Assembly: GCF_001567585.1 (NCBI RefSeq)
Contig: NZ_LRQV01000069.1
Location: 1 to 35,250 of the forward strand
DNA length: 35,250 nucleotides
Direction of reading: 5' to 3'
Origin: Micromonospora rosaria
GTDB taxonomy: Bacteria; Actinomycetota; Actinomycetes; Mycobacteriales; Micromonosporaceae
Positions within the stretch are counted from its first letter, which is position 1. Each line of letters begins with the position of its first letter. The notes below the pieces were generated by a model, which worked only from the letters and a program-made list of their open reading frames with translations, did no database searches and was not told where the DNA came from. Below are positions 7,967-16,405 of this stretch, one piece after another. A program made the translations under genes and the position numbers.

Positions 7967-8401
7967 TCAGGGGCAGTTCACCCACTCCTCGGTGCCGTCG
8001 GCGAAGACCTGCCGCTTCCAGATCGGCAGCCGCGCCTTGACCTCGTCGACCAGCCGGGCGCAGGCGGCGAACGCGGCGGCCCGGTGGGCGGTGCTGACCG
8101 CCGCGACCAGCGCCACGTCCCCGATGGCGAGCGGCCCGATCCGGTGCGACACGGCGACCGCGTACACCTCGGGGTCGGTGGCGATCTCCGCCGCGACCTC
8201 GCGGAGCACCTCGGCGGCGCTCGGGTGGCCCTCGTACTCCAGGCTCACCACCGCCCGGCCGTGGTCGTGGTCGCGGACCACACCCTCGAAGGAGACGACC
8301 GCGCCGGCCCGGTGGTCGGCGACCGCCGCCTCGTGGGCGGCGGGGTCGAGCCGGTCGGTGGTCACCGCCACGGTGACGGTCGACGTCATGGACCCGGTCA
8401 C
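7967..8401 (-). CDS. moaE: Molybdopterin synthase catalytic subunit MoaE
   Basis: Large subunit of molybdopterin synthase, which with thiocarboxylated MoaD inserts the dithiolene sulfurs into cyclic pyranopterin monophosphate. The family segments are present in order: AVVSFEGVVRDHDHGR, LEYEGHPSAAEVLREV, VSHRIGPLAIGDVALV, the helix HRAAAFAACARLVDEVK and the C-terminal active-site segment PIWKRQ...GTEEWV with its conserved lysine. The length (144 aa) is normal. The preferred GTG overlaps the moeA stop codon (GTGA) and has GGGAG 8 nt upstream; ATG 8389 is the alternative. Translationally coupled to moeA. No moaD lies in the window, so its partner is encoded elsewhere. Confidence 0.93.
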   Translation of the reverse strand: MTGSMTSTVTVAVTTDRLDPAAHEAAVADHRAGAVVSFEGVVRDHDHGRAVVSLEYEGHPSAAEVLREVAAEIATDPEVYAVAVSHRIGPLAIGDVALVAAVSTAHRAAAFAACARLVDEVKARLPIWKRQVFADGTEEWVNCP

Positions 8402-9651
8402 GTGGCACGCTCCCCCGGCAGCAGTGGCAACGGCACGAACGGCACCCGGTCGCCCGGCTCGCCCGAGGTGTCCGGCGCGATCACCACGAACCCGTCCGCC
8501 GTGGCCAGCCCGCGCAGCATCGCCGAGCCGACGTGCCGCACCGGGTACGCCGTCCCGGTCACCCGGTCCAACCGGGCCAGGGCCAGGTGGGTGTACCGCC
8601 CCCGGCCGGGTACCGGCTCGGCGAGCGTGGTGTGCGGCAGCACCGGCAGCGGACGGCCCTGAAGTCCGGCGAGCAGCGGCGCGACCAGCGAGACCAGCGC
8701 GACGACGGCGGACTGCGGGTTGCCCGGCAGACCGGCCACGAAGCGGACCCGCCCGTCGTCGGAGGTCACCCGGGCCAGCAGCATCGGGAAACCGGGCCGG
8801 ACCGCGACCGTGTTCACCACGTAGTCCGCGCCGAGCGCCGCCAGCGCCGGGTGGAGGTGGTCGACCGGCCCGTTCATCGTGCCGCCGGTGGTGCAGACCA
8901 GGTCCGCGGTGCCCAACGAGGTCCGCAGCGCCGCCACGTGCGCCGGCAACGTGTCGGCGACCGGGCCCACCACGTCGGCGGCGCGTACCTGGCAGCCGTA
9001 CCGGCGCAGCCAGGCCGGCACCGACGGGCCCAGCGCGTCGCGGACCCGGCCGGCGCCCGGCGGGCCGGCGGTCAGCAGTTCGTCGCCGAAGACCAGCAGC
9101 GCCGCGCGGGGTGGCCGGCGGACCCACAGGCTGTCCTGGCCGCAGGAGGCCGCCAGCCCGACCAGGGCCGGGTCCACCGGGGTACCGGCGGGCACGAGTT
9201 CCTCCCCGGCGGCGGCCTCCTCACCGGGCAACCGCCACTCCGGACTCGGCCGGGGCGTGCCGGTGACCAACCCTTCCGGGGTACGGGTCGACTCCTCGAC
9301 GCGCACGATCGCGGTCGCCCCCGCCGGGACCATCGCGCCGGTGGCGATCTCGACGGTGCTGCCGTCGTCAGCCAGCGGAGGCGGGGCGCTGCCGGCGAGG
9401 ACCCGGCCCACCACCCGCCACGGGCCCTCGCCGCGCACCGCCCAGCCGTCCACGCTGGAGGTCGGGAAGGCGGGCAGGTCCGTCCGGGTGGTCAGCGGCT
9501 CGGCGAGGGTGTGCCCGTCCACCTCGGCCAACGGCCGCAGGGTCGCCGGGAGCGCGCCGGCCAGCCCGACCGCGTACACCCGGGAGCGGGCCTCCGTCCA
9601 GCCGGCCGGTGGCGGGGCGACGAGCGGTTCGGTCGCCGATGCGGACTGCAT
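8398..9651 (-). CDS. moeA: Molybdopterin molybdenumtransferase MoeA
   Basis: Inserts molybdate into adenylylated molybdopterin, the last step of basic Moco synthesis. The 417-aa protein has the MoeA order: an N-terminal domain with DLPAFPTSSVDGWAVRG, a lid-like domain with IATGAMVPAGATAIVRVEE, the MoCF-binding fold beginning LLVFGDELLTAG, then TTGGTMNGPVDHL, VRPGFPMLLA, GLPGNPQSAVV, and a C-terminal beta domain ending near GDRVPFVPL. The MPT-binding loop TTGGTMNGPVDH departs from the usual TSGGVSVGxxD, so this is a divergent family member. Start ATG 9651 with AAAGG upstream. It overlaps moaE by 4 nt and is separated from mogA by a palindromic repeat. Confidence 0.9.
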   Translation of the reverse strand: MQSASATEPLVAPPPAGWTEARSRVYAVGLAGALPATLRPLAEVDGHTLAEPLTTRTDLPAFPTSSVDGWAVRGEGPWRVVGRVLAGSAPPPLADDGSTVEIATGAMVPAGATAIVRVEESTRTPEGLVTGTPRPSPEWRLPGEEAAAGEELVPAGTPVDPALVGLAASCGQDSLWVRRPPRAALLVFGDELLTAGPPGAGRVRDALGPSVPAWLRRYGCQVRAADVVGPVADTLPAHVAALRTSLGTADLVCTTGGTMNGPVDHLHPALAALGADYVVNTVAVRPGFPMLLARVTSDDGRVRFVAGLPGNPQSAVVALVSLVAPLLAGLQGRPLPVLPHTTLAEPVPGRGRYTHLALARLDRVTGTAYPVRHVGSAMLRGLATADGFVVIAPDTSGEPGDRVPFVPLPLLPGERAT

Positions 9652-9667
9652 ACGCACACCTTTCGAG

Positions 9668-9722
9668 GTAAGGAAGGGCCCCTTCTTAACGCATTCTGTT
9701 GTACAGGGGCCCCTTCCTAACA
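9668..9722. repeat. Palindromic AGGAAGGGGCCCCTT-type intergenic repeat pair
   Basis: Two near-identical GC-rich palindromes flank a short spacer: TAAGGAAGGGCCCCTTCTTA and the inverted copy ending GGGGCCCCTTCCTAAC. They sit upstream of moeA inside the Mo-cofactor run. From memory, such elements recur between genes of Micromonospora and Salinispora; this was not checked. It could be a REP/MITE-like repeat and may also terminate or attenuate transcription. Confidence 0.6.
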
Positions 9723-9794
9723 CCGGGAGCCGCGACCTTACCCGGCTGCGGCGCGGGGTGGGTGCGGCGCGGGGTGGGACACGCGCGGGGCGGG

Positions 9795-10265
9795 TCAGTG
9801 GTCGCCGCCCCGGAGCTGGTCCACGGTGTGGGCGAGAATCGGGCCGAGCACGGCCAGGCCGTCCCGGGCGCCGCCGGTCGAGCCCGGCAGGTTCACCACG
9901 AGCATCCGGCCGGCCACCCCGGCCAGCCCCCGGGAGAGCGCCGCCGTCGGCACCTGCGCCCGGCTGTGCGCGCGGATCGCCTCGGCGATGCCGGGGATCT
10001 CGTAGTCGAGCAGCGCCCGGGTGACCTCCGGGGTCCGGTCGGTCGGGGTGACGCCGGTACCGCCGCTGGTCAGCACCACCTGCATTCCGTCGGCCTGGGC
10101 CGCGCGCAGCGCGACGCCGACCGGCTCGCCGTCGGGTACCACGATCGGGTCGTCCACCGTGCAGCCGAGGTTCCGCAGCCCGGCGACGAGCAGCGGGCCG
10201 CTGGTGTCCCGGTACACCCCGGCGGCGGCCCGGTTGGAGGCCACGACCACCCGGGCGCGGATCAC
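9795..10265 (-). CDS. MogA/MoaB family molybdopterin adenylyltransferase
   Basis: A 156-aa protein of the MoCF-binding fold that would adenylylate molybdopterin before molybdate insertion by MoeA. The sequence shows ARVVVASNRAAAGVYRDTSG, the binding loop VVLTSGGTGVTPTDRTPEVT and the helix-loop MLVVNLPGSTGGARDGLAVL. The start GTG 10265 overlaps the moaC stop (GTGA), so translation is coupled. MogA and MoaB are hard to separate by sequence; actinobacterial genes next to moaC are usually named moaB or mog. The function fits the neighbours moaC, moeA and moaE. Confidence 0.9.
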   Translation of the reverse strand: MIRARVVVASNRAAAGVYRDTSGPLLVAGLRNLGCTVDDPIVVPDGEPVGVALRAAQADGMQVVLTSGGTGVTPTDRTPEVTRALLDYEIPGIAEAIRAHSRAQVPTAALSRGLAGVAGRMLVVNLPGSTGGARDGLAVLGPILAHTVDQLRGGDH

Positions 10266-10753
10266 GGCCGTTCCTCCGGCCGCCGCCACTCGCCGGTCTT
10301 GCCACCGCTCTTGCTCAGCACCCGGACGGCGTCGACCGAGGCCGCCGGGTCGACCGCCTTGACCATGTCGACCAGGGCGAGCCCGGCGACGGCCACGGCG
10401 GTGAGCGCCTCCATCTCCACCCCGGTCCGGTCCGCCGTGCGGGCGGTGGCGGTGATCTCCACGCTGTCGGTGGTGAGCCGCAGGTCGACCGTGACGCCGT
10501 GCAGGGCGATCGGGTGGCAGAGCGGGATCAGGTCGGGGGTGCGCTTGGCGCCCATGATGCCGGCGAGCCGCCCGACGGCGAGCGCGTCCCCCTTGGGCAG
10601 CCCGTCCCGACGGAGCAGGTCGACCACCTCGGGCGTGGTCCGCAGCCGGCCGGCGGCGACCGCCTCCCGGCCGGTGACCGGCTTGGCGGTGACGTCGACC
10701 ATGCGGGCCGCGCCCGCCTGGTCCACATGGGTGAGCTGCGCGGGATCGGTCAC
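10262..10753 (-). CDS. moaC: Cyclic pyranopterin monophosphate synthase MoaC
   Basis: Converts the MoaA product 3',8-cH2GTP to cyclic pyranopterin monophosphate in the first stage of Moco synthesis. The 163-aa protein is almost motif-complete: MVDVTAKPVTGREAVAAG, a Lys/Gly/Asp loop (GLPKGDALAVGRLAG), IMGAKRTPDLIPLCHPI, GVEMEALTAV and DMVKAVDP, ending VLSKSGGKTGEWRR. The start is GTG 10753 with TAGGCT 8 nt upstream, so it is probably leaderless; longer in-frame readings would add about 50 non-conserved residues. First gene of the leftward moaC-mogA-moeA-moaE run. No moaA is in the window. Confidence 0.93.
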   Translation of the reverse strand: MTDPAQLTHVDQAGAARMVDVTAKPVTGREAVAAGRLRTTPEVVDLLRRDGLPKGDALAVGRLAGIMGAKRTPDLIPLCHPIALHGVTVDLRLTTDSVEITATARTADRTGVEMEALTAVAVAGLALVDMVKAVDPAASVDAVRVLSKSGGKTGEWRRPEERP

Positions 10754-10761
10754 GGTCGGCA

Positions 10762-10767
10762 AGCCTA
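10762..10767 (-). promoter_or_regulatory. Candidate -10 of the Mo-cofactor operon
   Basis: TAGGCT on the minus strand, 8 nt before GTG 10753. The same hexamer and spacing precede the endonuclease IV gene at 24530. Confidence 0.45.
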
Positions 10768-11350
10768 ACGGTACGGCGGGCACCCCGGCACCCGTCCGGC
10801 CCGCACCACCCGCCGCGACGGCATTTTCACCGGTACGTAAAGACCGCCGCCCCGGCGCATTGTTCGGCCGCCAACCGTTTCCCGGCAATTCAACAGGGAT
10901 CAATCAGATGTCTCGCTCGGCAGAGCACCCGAACACCCCGAGTGGCGGAGGTGATCACCAGGTGGGCAGGATGCGAACATGGGCTGGCCGCCCGAAAGAA
11001 TGGCGGTCGGGGGGCCACCTCGGGCGGCGGCGTCGGTTGTCCCGCCACGGGCTGGTCGCGGAGCGACATCTGCCACCGCGTTCCGTTCTGCACACATGGA
11101 CAGAACGTGACAAATAAAGCCCATCTTGGCTAATGTTGCCCATAACGACATTTATTTCTTCTAACCGGGAAGAACTTCCCCTAATCTGCTCCCAAGACAG
11201 AGGCGCCCTCTTTCTTCGAACATCCCGAAATTGGCGCTGGGCGTGAAGGGAGCGACACGATGCGTGGCACCGACTGGGGCTGATCCGGAAAAGCGGCCGA
11301 TCGAGCCGTTAGACTTACGTGCCCATCGACGTGGCACCTCTGGGAGTGGC
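10768..11350. other. 583-bp intergenic region between divergent moaC and GGDEF-EAL genes
   Basis: No supported protein gene. The right half is AT-richer and holds two dyads: CGTTCTG/CAGAACG about 11087-11111 and GGGAAG-AA-CTTCCC at 11167-11180. A TAGACT hexamer near 11310 could be the -10 of the downstream gene. ATG 11260 with an AAGGGAG site starts a 7-codon frame (MRGTDWG) ending at 11283, a possible leader peptide. I looked for a GEMM c-di-GMP riboswitch and did not find one. Confidence 0.4.
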
Positions 11351-13882
11351 GTGACACTTTCCCAGCGACGAGGCAACGAGACCGATAAGCGGCTACGGCT
11401 GCTCGTCGGTCTCGTCGTCGGTCTCGCCCTCGTCGTCCTCGCCGCCGCCGTCCTGCTCGCCCTGGGCTCGCCCTTCCCGACGTCGACCGTCGACGGGGCG
11501 ACCCTGGTGATGCTGACCTTCCTGATCGTCGTCGGGACCCTGGTCACCATCCGGATCCGGATCCGCTCGACCAACCAGCTCATCAACTGGAGCGAGACGG
11601 CGATCATCATCGGGGTGGCGATCGCACCCGCGCCGTGGGTCATCCTCTGCACCGCAGTCGGCATCGCCCTCGCCTACCACCGACTGCCCCGGATCAAGCT
11701 GGCCTTCGGCGTCGGCAAGAACGTCCTGGTGGCGTTCGGCGCCGCCGCCGTCCTGACCGCCCTGGACTGGCGCTGGCCACCCGAGCACGCCCTCGACCTG
11801 GTGGCCCCCCTCTCGGTGGCCTACCTGGTCGCGGCGCTGCTCGACGACCTCCTGGCCATTCCCGTCATCGCCCTGGCCACCGGCAACCGGATCACCCGCC
11901 AGTTCCGCACCGACCTCGACCTGCGCATCGCCGGATTCGCCGCCCGCTTCGTGGTGGCGGTCTGCACCCTGATGCTCCTCTGGGCCGACCCCCGGCTGCT
12001 GCTCGCCGTCCCCCCGCTGGTGCTGAGCCTGCACCTGGCCTACTCCGCCCGGGTCCGGGCCCGGACCGAGCAGCAGGCCTGGCAGCACCTGGCCCGCGCC
12101 ACCGACGCCCTCAACGTGGTCGAGGTGGACCGGGTCCTGACCACCGCCGTCACCCAGGCCGCCGAACTCTTCTCCGCCGACGAGGTCGAGATCCACCTGC
12201 ACCAAACCGGCCGGACCGTGCGCGGCAGCACCAGCGGAATCAGCCACGACGGCCCACCCGAGGAGACCACCACCGGTACCGGCACCACGGTGCCGATCAC
12301 CCTGGAGGGCCACGACCGCACCGACGACATCGGCGTGCTCCGGCTCCGCTTCCGGGGCCCGGTACGGCTCTCCGAACGGGAGCAGTACACCCTGCGTACC
12401 TTCGCCTCCGCGCTCTGCACGGCGGTCCGCAACGCCCAGGCGTACGCCGAGCTGGCCCGGATCTCCGAGGAGCACGCCTACGCCGCCAGCCACGACGCGC
12501 TCACCGGGCTGGCCAACCGACGGCACCTGCTCGACCAGGGCACCGAACAACTCAGCAACCGCCACGCCGACGGGGTGACCGCCCTGGTGCTGATCGACCT
12601 GAACCACTTCAAGGAGGTCAACGACACCCTCGGGCACGCCGCCGGGGACCGGGTCCTCGTCCAGGTCGCCGAGCGGCTCCGGGCCGCCGCCCGCCCGGAC
12701 GACCTGGTGGCCCGGCTCGGCGGCGACGAGTTCGCGGTCCTGCTGCGCGGCCTGCCCGCCCCGGCGGTCGCCGCGCACCGCGCCGAAGGGCTGCTGGCCA
12801 CGCTCAACGAACCCTTCGAACTGGACGGCATGCGGATCAGCGTCGAGGCCAGCGGCGGCATCGCGGCACCCGGCACCAGCGGCGGGATGCCCGAGCTGCT
12901 ACGCCGCGCCGACGTCGCCATGTACCAGGCCAAACGCAACGGGCAACGGATCTCCACGTACGCGGCCACCAGCGACACCGCCGACCTCGGCCGGCTCACC
13001 CTCGGCGGCGAACTGCCCCGCGCCGTGGCCGACCAGGAGTTCACCGTCAACTTCCAGCCCATCGTCGACCTGGGCACCGGCGAGGTGATCGGCGCGGAGG
13101 CGCTGGCCCGCTGGCACCACCCCACGCACGGCCTCATCGACCCGCTGCGCTTCCTGGAGGCGGTGGAACGCTCCGGGCTGCTCCCGGCCTTCGCCGACGC
13201 CATCCTCGACCAGGCGCTGCTCGCCGTCACCGGCTGGCGCAGCGCCGGTTTCGACCTGCCGGTCGCGGTGAACGTCTCCCCCCGCAGCCTGCTCGACCCG
13301 CACTTCCCCACCTCGGTCCTGGCCCGGCTGCGCGCCCACGACCTGCCACCGGACCGGCTGATCCTGGAACTGACCGAGACCCTGACGCTCAGCCAGCTCG
13401 ACGTGGTCGACCAGGTGCTCAGCCGGCTGCGCGAGTCCGGCATCCAACTGGCCCTCGACGACTTCGGCACCGGCTACTCCTCGCTCTCCCTGCTCTCCCG
13501 GATCCCGGTCCACGAGCTGAAGATCGACCGCAGCTTCGTCACCGCCATGGAGACCTCGGCCGAGGCCGCGGCGGTCATCCGCTCCACCCTCGACCTGGGC
13601 CGCAGTCTCGACCTCACCGTCGTGGCCGAGGGGGTGGAGAGCGAACCGCAACGCCGCGCCCTCTGGGAACTGGGCTGCACCGCCGGCCAGGGCCACCTCT
13701 TCGCCCGACCGATGCCGGCGGGCGCGCTCCTCGCCGCGTTCCGGCGCGGCTCCGGCGGGCGCCCCGGCACCCTCGCCCCACCCCTGCACGACGCCGGCGC
13801 GGTCATCCGCCTCGCCCCCGGCCGCCGCCACCCCGCCCGCGCCCGCGCCGACCGCCAGCCCCACCTGCCCGCCCAGGGCTGA
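11351..13882 (+). CDS. Membrane GAF-GGDEF-EAL c-di-GMP turnover protein
   Basis: An 843-aa protein with about eight N-terminal membrane segments (residues about 12-230), a GAF-like sensor (about 250-370), a GGDEF diguanylate cyclase domain and an EAL phosphodiesterase domain. The cyclase active site GGDEF (about residue 457) is intact and is preceded at five residues by RPDD, an RxxD inhibitory site. The EAL domain keeps EALARW, NVSPRSLL, LELTETL, the LDDFGTGYSS loop, KIDRSFV and VVAEGVES, so both domains may be catalytic. Start GTG 11351 with GGGAG upstream; an earlier start at 11231 would add an unconserved leader. In actinomycetes c-di-GMP acts through BldD to delay development, a likely but unproven context. 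Confidence 0.9.
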   Translation: MTLSQRRGNETDKRLRLLVGLVVGLALVVLAAAVLLALGSPFPTSTVDGATLVMLTFLIVVGTLVTIRIRIRSTNQLINWSETAIIIGVAIAPAPWVILCTAVGIALAYHRLPRIKLAFGVGKNVLVAFGAAAVLTALDWRWPPEHALDLVAPLSVAYLVAALLDDLLAIPVIALATGNRITRQFRTDLDLRIAGFAARFVVAVCTLMLLWADPRLLLAVPPLVLSLHLAYSARVRARTEQQAWQHLARATDALNVVEVDRVLTTAVTQAAELFSADEVEIHLHQTGRTVRGSTSGISHDGPPEETTTGTGTTVPITLEGHDRTDDIGVLRLRFRGPVRLSEREQYTLRTFASALCTAVRNAQAYAELARISEEHAYAASHDALTGLANRRHLLDQGTEQLSNRHADGVTALVLIDLNHFKEVNDTLGHAAGDRVLVQVAERLRAAARPDDLVARLGGDEFAVLLRGLPAPAVAAHRAEGLLATLNEPFELDGMRISVEASGGIAAPGTSGGMPELLRRADVAMYQAKRNGQRISTYAATSDTADLGRLTLGGELPRAVADQEFTVNFQPIVDLGTGEVIGAEALARWHHPTHGLIDPLRFLEAVERSGLLPAFADAILDQALLAVTGWRSAGFDLPVAVNVSPRSLLDPHFPTSVLARLRAHDLPPDRLILELTETLTLSQLDVVDQVLSRLRESGIQLALDDFGTGYSSLSLLSRIPVHELKIDRSFVTAMETSAEAAAVIRSTLDLGRSLDLTVVAEGVESEPQRRALWELGCTAGQGHLFARPMPAGALLAAFRRGSGGRPGTLAPPLHDAGAVIRLAPGRRHPARARADRQPHLPAQG

Positions 13883-13939
13883 CCACCGGGACGCGGGCAG
13901 GCCGAGCCGGCACGACGGGCGGGTCACAGGGGGGTCTGC

Positions 13940-13945
13940 CAGACT
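13940..13945 (+). promoter_or_regulatory. Candidate -10 of a leaderless membrane-protein transcript
   Basis: CAGACT, 7 nt, then GTG 13953. First base off consensus (TANNNT), so weaker than the other examples. Confidence 0.3.
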
Positions 13946-13952
13946 GGCCGGC

Positions 13953-15290
13953 GTGACCGTCGCCGCCGAGCAGGGCTCCCGCAGTCGCTGGCGGACGCTG
14001 GACCGCTCCGGCGGCGGGCTCCACCTCGACCTCCTGCTCTACACCGGCTCGACCGCGTTCGCGGCGGTCACCGCCGGCACCTCCACCCTGCCGCCGCACC
14101 GGGCCTGGGGGGTGGTCGCCACCGTCGCGTACCTCTGCGCCACGCTCGCCGTCGCCGGCCAACTCCTCGCCCGCCGCCACCGGCCCACCACCCCGCTCGC
14201 CGGTACCGCCGCCCGCTGGGTGGTCACCACCGCCGCCTGGTTCGGCGCCGCCGTGCTGCCGCTCGTCCTGCAGAGCGTCGAACGGGCCGCCGGAGACACC
14301 GACCGGGCACAGGAGGAGGTGCTGGTCATCGAGGACTCCGGCATCCGGCTCGCCGAGAGCGGCACCCCGTACCTGACCCGGGAGGCCATCGCGGCGCTCC
14401 CCGCCGACGAACGACTGCTCGGCTACACCCCGTACCAGCCGGGAATGGCCCTGTTCGGGCTGCCCCGGGCGGCCGTCGAGGCCTGGTGGACCGACGCCCG
14501 GATCTGGTTCGCCCTGGCCACCGTCGCCGCCCTCGCGCTGGCCGTCCGGGCATTGTGGCGACCCGGCCGCCCCACCGGCCGCACCGGGCACCCGGCCAAC
14601 CTCCTGCTGCGCGCGGTGCAGGTGGCGACCGTCCTGCCGATCTGCGCCCTCACCCTCGCCACCGGCGGCGACGACCTGCCCGTCCTCGCGTTCTGCCTGC
14701 TCGCGCTGACCCTCGCCGGCGCCGGCCGCCCCGGCGCGGCCGGCGTCGCGGTCGGCGTGGCCGGCGCGCTGAAACTGCTCGCCTGGCCGATCGCCCTCGT
14801 CCTGATCTTCTGGGGCGCCACCCGCCGCGCCGGCCTGCGGGTCGCCGCCGGGGCGCTCGGCCTGCCGGCGCTCGCCCTGCTGCCCGTACTGCTGGTCGAC
14901 CGGGCCGCCCTGGTGGAGAACGTGCTCCGCTTCCCTCTCGGCCACGGCCTGGTCACCAGCCCCGCGCAGTCGCCCTTCCCCGGGTACCTGATCGCCGCCG
15001 CGCTGCCCGCCGGGCGTGCGGTCGCCGCCGCGCTCCTGCTCGCCGCCGGCCTGGCGATCGCCGTCCACCTCGTCCGCCACCCGCCCCGCACCGCCGCCGC
15101 CACCGCCCTAATCTGCGGGTACGGCCTGCTCACCGCGATCGCCCTGATGCCCTCCACCCGTTTCGGGTACCTGCTGTACCCGCTCGCCCTGCTGGCCTGG
15201 GCCCCCACCCTGACCACGGACCGGCCGGCGGGCTCTTTCCCGCAACCGGCTGGCACGGCACGGCGGCAGGGCGTAGACCTGAGAACATGA
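13953..15290 (+). CDS. GT87-like (DUF2029) polytopic membrane protein
   Basis: A 445-aa multi-pass protein with about ten hydrophobic segments. A large loop after the third helix carries acidic residues and Tyr/Pro (IEDSGIRLAESGTPYLT ... YTPYQPGMALFG), and the later segment AGVAVGVAGALKLLAWP resembles the GT87 helix with a conserved Lys. It is likely a GT-C transferase or a degenerate relative; the usual catalytic Asp-containing loop is less clear than in the protein at 6352. It overlaps the next gene by 4 nt (ATGA), implying coupling. Start GTG 13953. Confidence 0.65.
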   Translation: MTVAAEQGSRSRWRTLDRSGGGLHLDLLLYTGSTAFAAVTAGTSTLPPHRAWGVVATVAYLCATLAVAGQLLARRHRPTTPLAGTAARWVVTTAAWFGAAVLPLVLQSVERAAGDTDRAQEEVLVIEDSGIRLAESGTPYLTREAIAALPADERLLGYTPYQPGMALFGLPRAAVEAWWTDARIWFALATVAALALAVRALWRPGRPTGRTGHPANLLLRAVQVATVLPICALTLATGGDDLPVLAFCLLALTLAGAGRPGAAGVAVGVAGALKLLAWPIALVLIFWGATRRAGLRVAAGALGLPALALLPVLLVDRAALVENVLRFPLGHGLVTSPAQSPFPGYLIAAALPAGRAVAAALLLAAGLAIAVHLVRHPPRTAAATALICGYGLLTAIALMPSTRFGYLLYPLALLAWAPTLTTDRPAGSFPQPAGTARRQGVDLRT

Positions 15291-15919
15291 CGACCTACCG
15301 CAACCGGGCCGAGGCCGGCGCCGTCCTCGCCGAACAGCTCTCCGGGCTGGCCGGCCAACCGGACGTCATCGTGCTCGGGCTGGTCCGGGGCGGGGTGCCG
15401 GTGGCCCGGGTGGTCGCCGACCGGCTCGGTGCCCCGCTCGACATCCTGGTGGTCCGCAAGCTCGGCATGCCGTGGGCCCCGGAGGTGGCCTTCGGGGCGC
15501 TCGGCCCCGGCGGGGTACAGGTGCTCAACGAGCAGGTGGCGGCAGGGCTCGACCCGGCCGACGTCACCGACGTCAGCCAGCGCGAACAGGCCGAACTGGA
15601 CCGCCGCGAACGGCTGTACCGGTCCGACCGGCCGCCGCTGGACCTGGCCGGCCGGACCGCCGTCGTCGTCGACGACGGCCTCGCCACCGGCGCCACCGCC
15701 CGCGCCGCCGTCGCGGTGGCCCGCCGGCTGGGCGCGCGGCGGGTCGTCGTCGCGGTGCCGGTCGGCTCGGTGGAGGCGTGCGACCTGCTGGCGACCGAGT
15801 CCGACGAACTGGTCTGCGCCCAGCGGCCACCGGACTTCGGCGCGGTCAGCACCTACTACACGGACTTCCACGAGGTCTCCGACGGCGAGGTGACCGACGC
15901 GCTGGCGGCGAACAGGTGA
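15287..15919 (+). CDS. Type I phosphoribosyltransferase-domain protein
   Basis: A 210-aa cytosolic protein with the PRPP-binding signature VVVDDGLATGATA (about residues 121-133) and the family's start segment VIVLGLVRGGVPVARVVAD, followed by LDILVVRKLGMPWAPEVAFGA. This subgroup (often beside or fused to hydrolases in actinobacteria) has no established substrate, and the name should not imply a nucleotide-salvage role. The ATG overlaps the preceding stop codon. A TAGACC hexamer 7 nt upstream could also allow separate leaderless expression. Confidence 0.85.
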   Translation: MTTYRNRAEAGAVLAEQLSGLAGQPDVIVLGLVRGGVPVARVVADRLGAPLDILVVRKLGMPWAPEVAFGALGPGGVQVLNEQVAAGLDPADVTDVSQREQAELDRRERLYRSDRPPLDLAGRTAVVVDDGLATGATARAAVAVARRLGARRVVVAVPVGSVEACDLLATESDELVCAQRPPDFGAVSTYYTDFHEVSDGEVTDALAANR

Positions 15920-15929
15920 CCCGAGCGGG

Positions 15930-15935
15930 TACCTT
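15930..15935 (+). promoter_or_regulatory. Candidate -10 of the zinc-ribbon gene
   Basis: TACCTT, 6 nt, then ATG 15942; consistent with a leaderless transcript. Confidence 0.4.
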
Positions 15936-15941
15936 CGGTTC

Positions 15942-16364
15942 ATGCTCACCTGTCCCAAGTGCCACGGAGAAATGCGCCAGTACGAGCGCAGCGGAGTCGT
16001 CATCGACCAGTGCGGCGAATGCCGGGGGATCTTCCTCGACCGCGGCGAGCTGGAGAAGCTGTTCGAGGCGGAGGCGAACTGGAACCGGCAGCAGGGTGCC
16101 GCCGCGCCGCAGCAGCCGACCGCGCCGGGCGGGTACCCGCCCCCGCCGCCACCCCCGCCGGCCCACGGCGTCCACCCGCAGCACCACCAGCCCGGCCACG
16201 GTGCCGTACCCCCGCCGCCCCCGGCGCACGGCTACCCGCCGGCACCCGCCCACGGGTACCCGCCGGCCCCCGCGTACGGCGGGCACGGGCAGCAGCACTA
16301 CGGCTACCACGGCCACTACCGGCGGAAGAAGCACAAGGGCTTCCTCGACGAGATGTTCGGCTGA
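15942..16364 (+). CDS. TFIIB-type zinc-ribbon protein with a Pro/His/Tyr-rich tail
   Basis: A 140-aa protein. Residues 1-45 form a zf-TFIIB-like ribbon: MLTCPKCHGEM ... QCGECRGIFLDRGELEKL, with two CxxC knuckles and the conserved FLDRGELE. A low-complexity region follows (PPPPPP, AHGYPPAPAYGG, HGQQHYGYHGHY), then a basic segment RRKKHKGFLDEMFG that closes the protein, as in many members of this family. The function is unknown; the ribbon fold suggests RNA or protein binding. A strong 13-bp hairpin just downstream ends the transcript. Confidence 0.8.
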   Translation: MLTCPKCHGEMRQYERSGVVIDQCGECRGIFLDRGELEKLFEAEANWNRQQGAAAPQQPTAPGGYPPPPPPPPAHGVHPQHHQPGHGAVPPPPPAHGYPPAPAHGYPPAPAYGGHGQQHYGYHGHYRRKKHKGFLDEMFG

Positions 16365-16372
16365 GCCTCGCC

Positions 16373-16405
16373 GCGATCGGGCCGGCACCCCACCGGCCCG
16401 ATCGC
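16373..16405. terminator. Bidirectional terminator hairpin
   Basis: GCGATCGGGCCGG (16373-16385), a 7-nt loop, then its perfect complement (16393-16405). It lies between the zinc-ribbon gene and the leftward dnaB-endonuclease unit, so it can serve both directions. No U tract, as is common in GC-rich actinobacteria. Confidence 0.7.

Noticed and set aside
10890..11151. Small protein genes of about 60-85 codons in the moaC-GGDEF gap
   Set aside because: Several frames are open on both strands, none has a ribosome site, conserved look or codon bias that stands out.
11084..11350. c-di-GMP riboswitch before the GGDEF-EAL gene
   Set aside because: I could not match the conserved GEMM core or tetraloop-receptor segments; only unrelated dyads are present.
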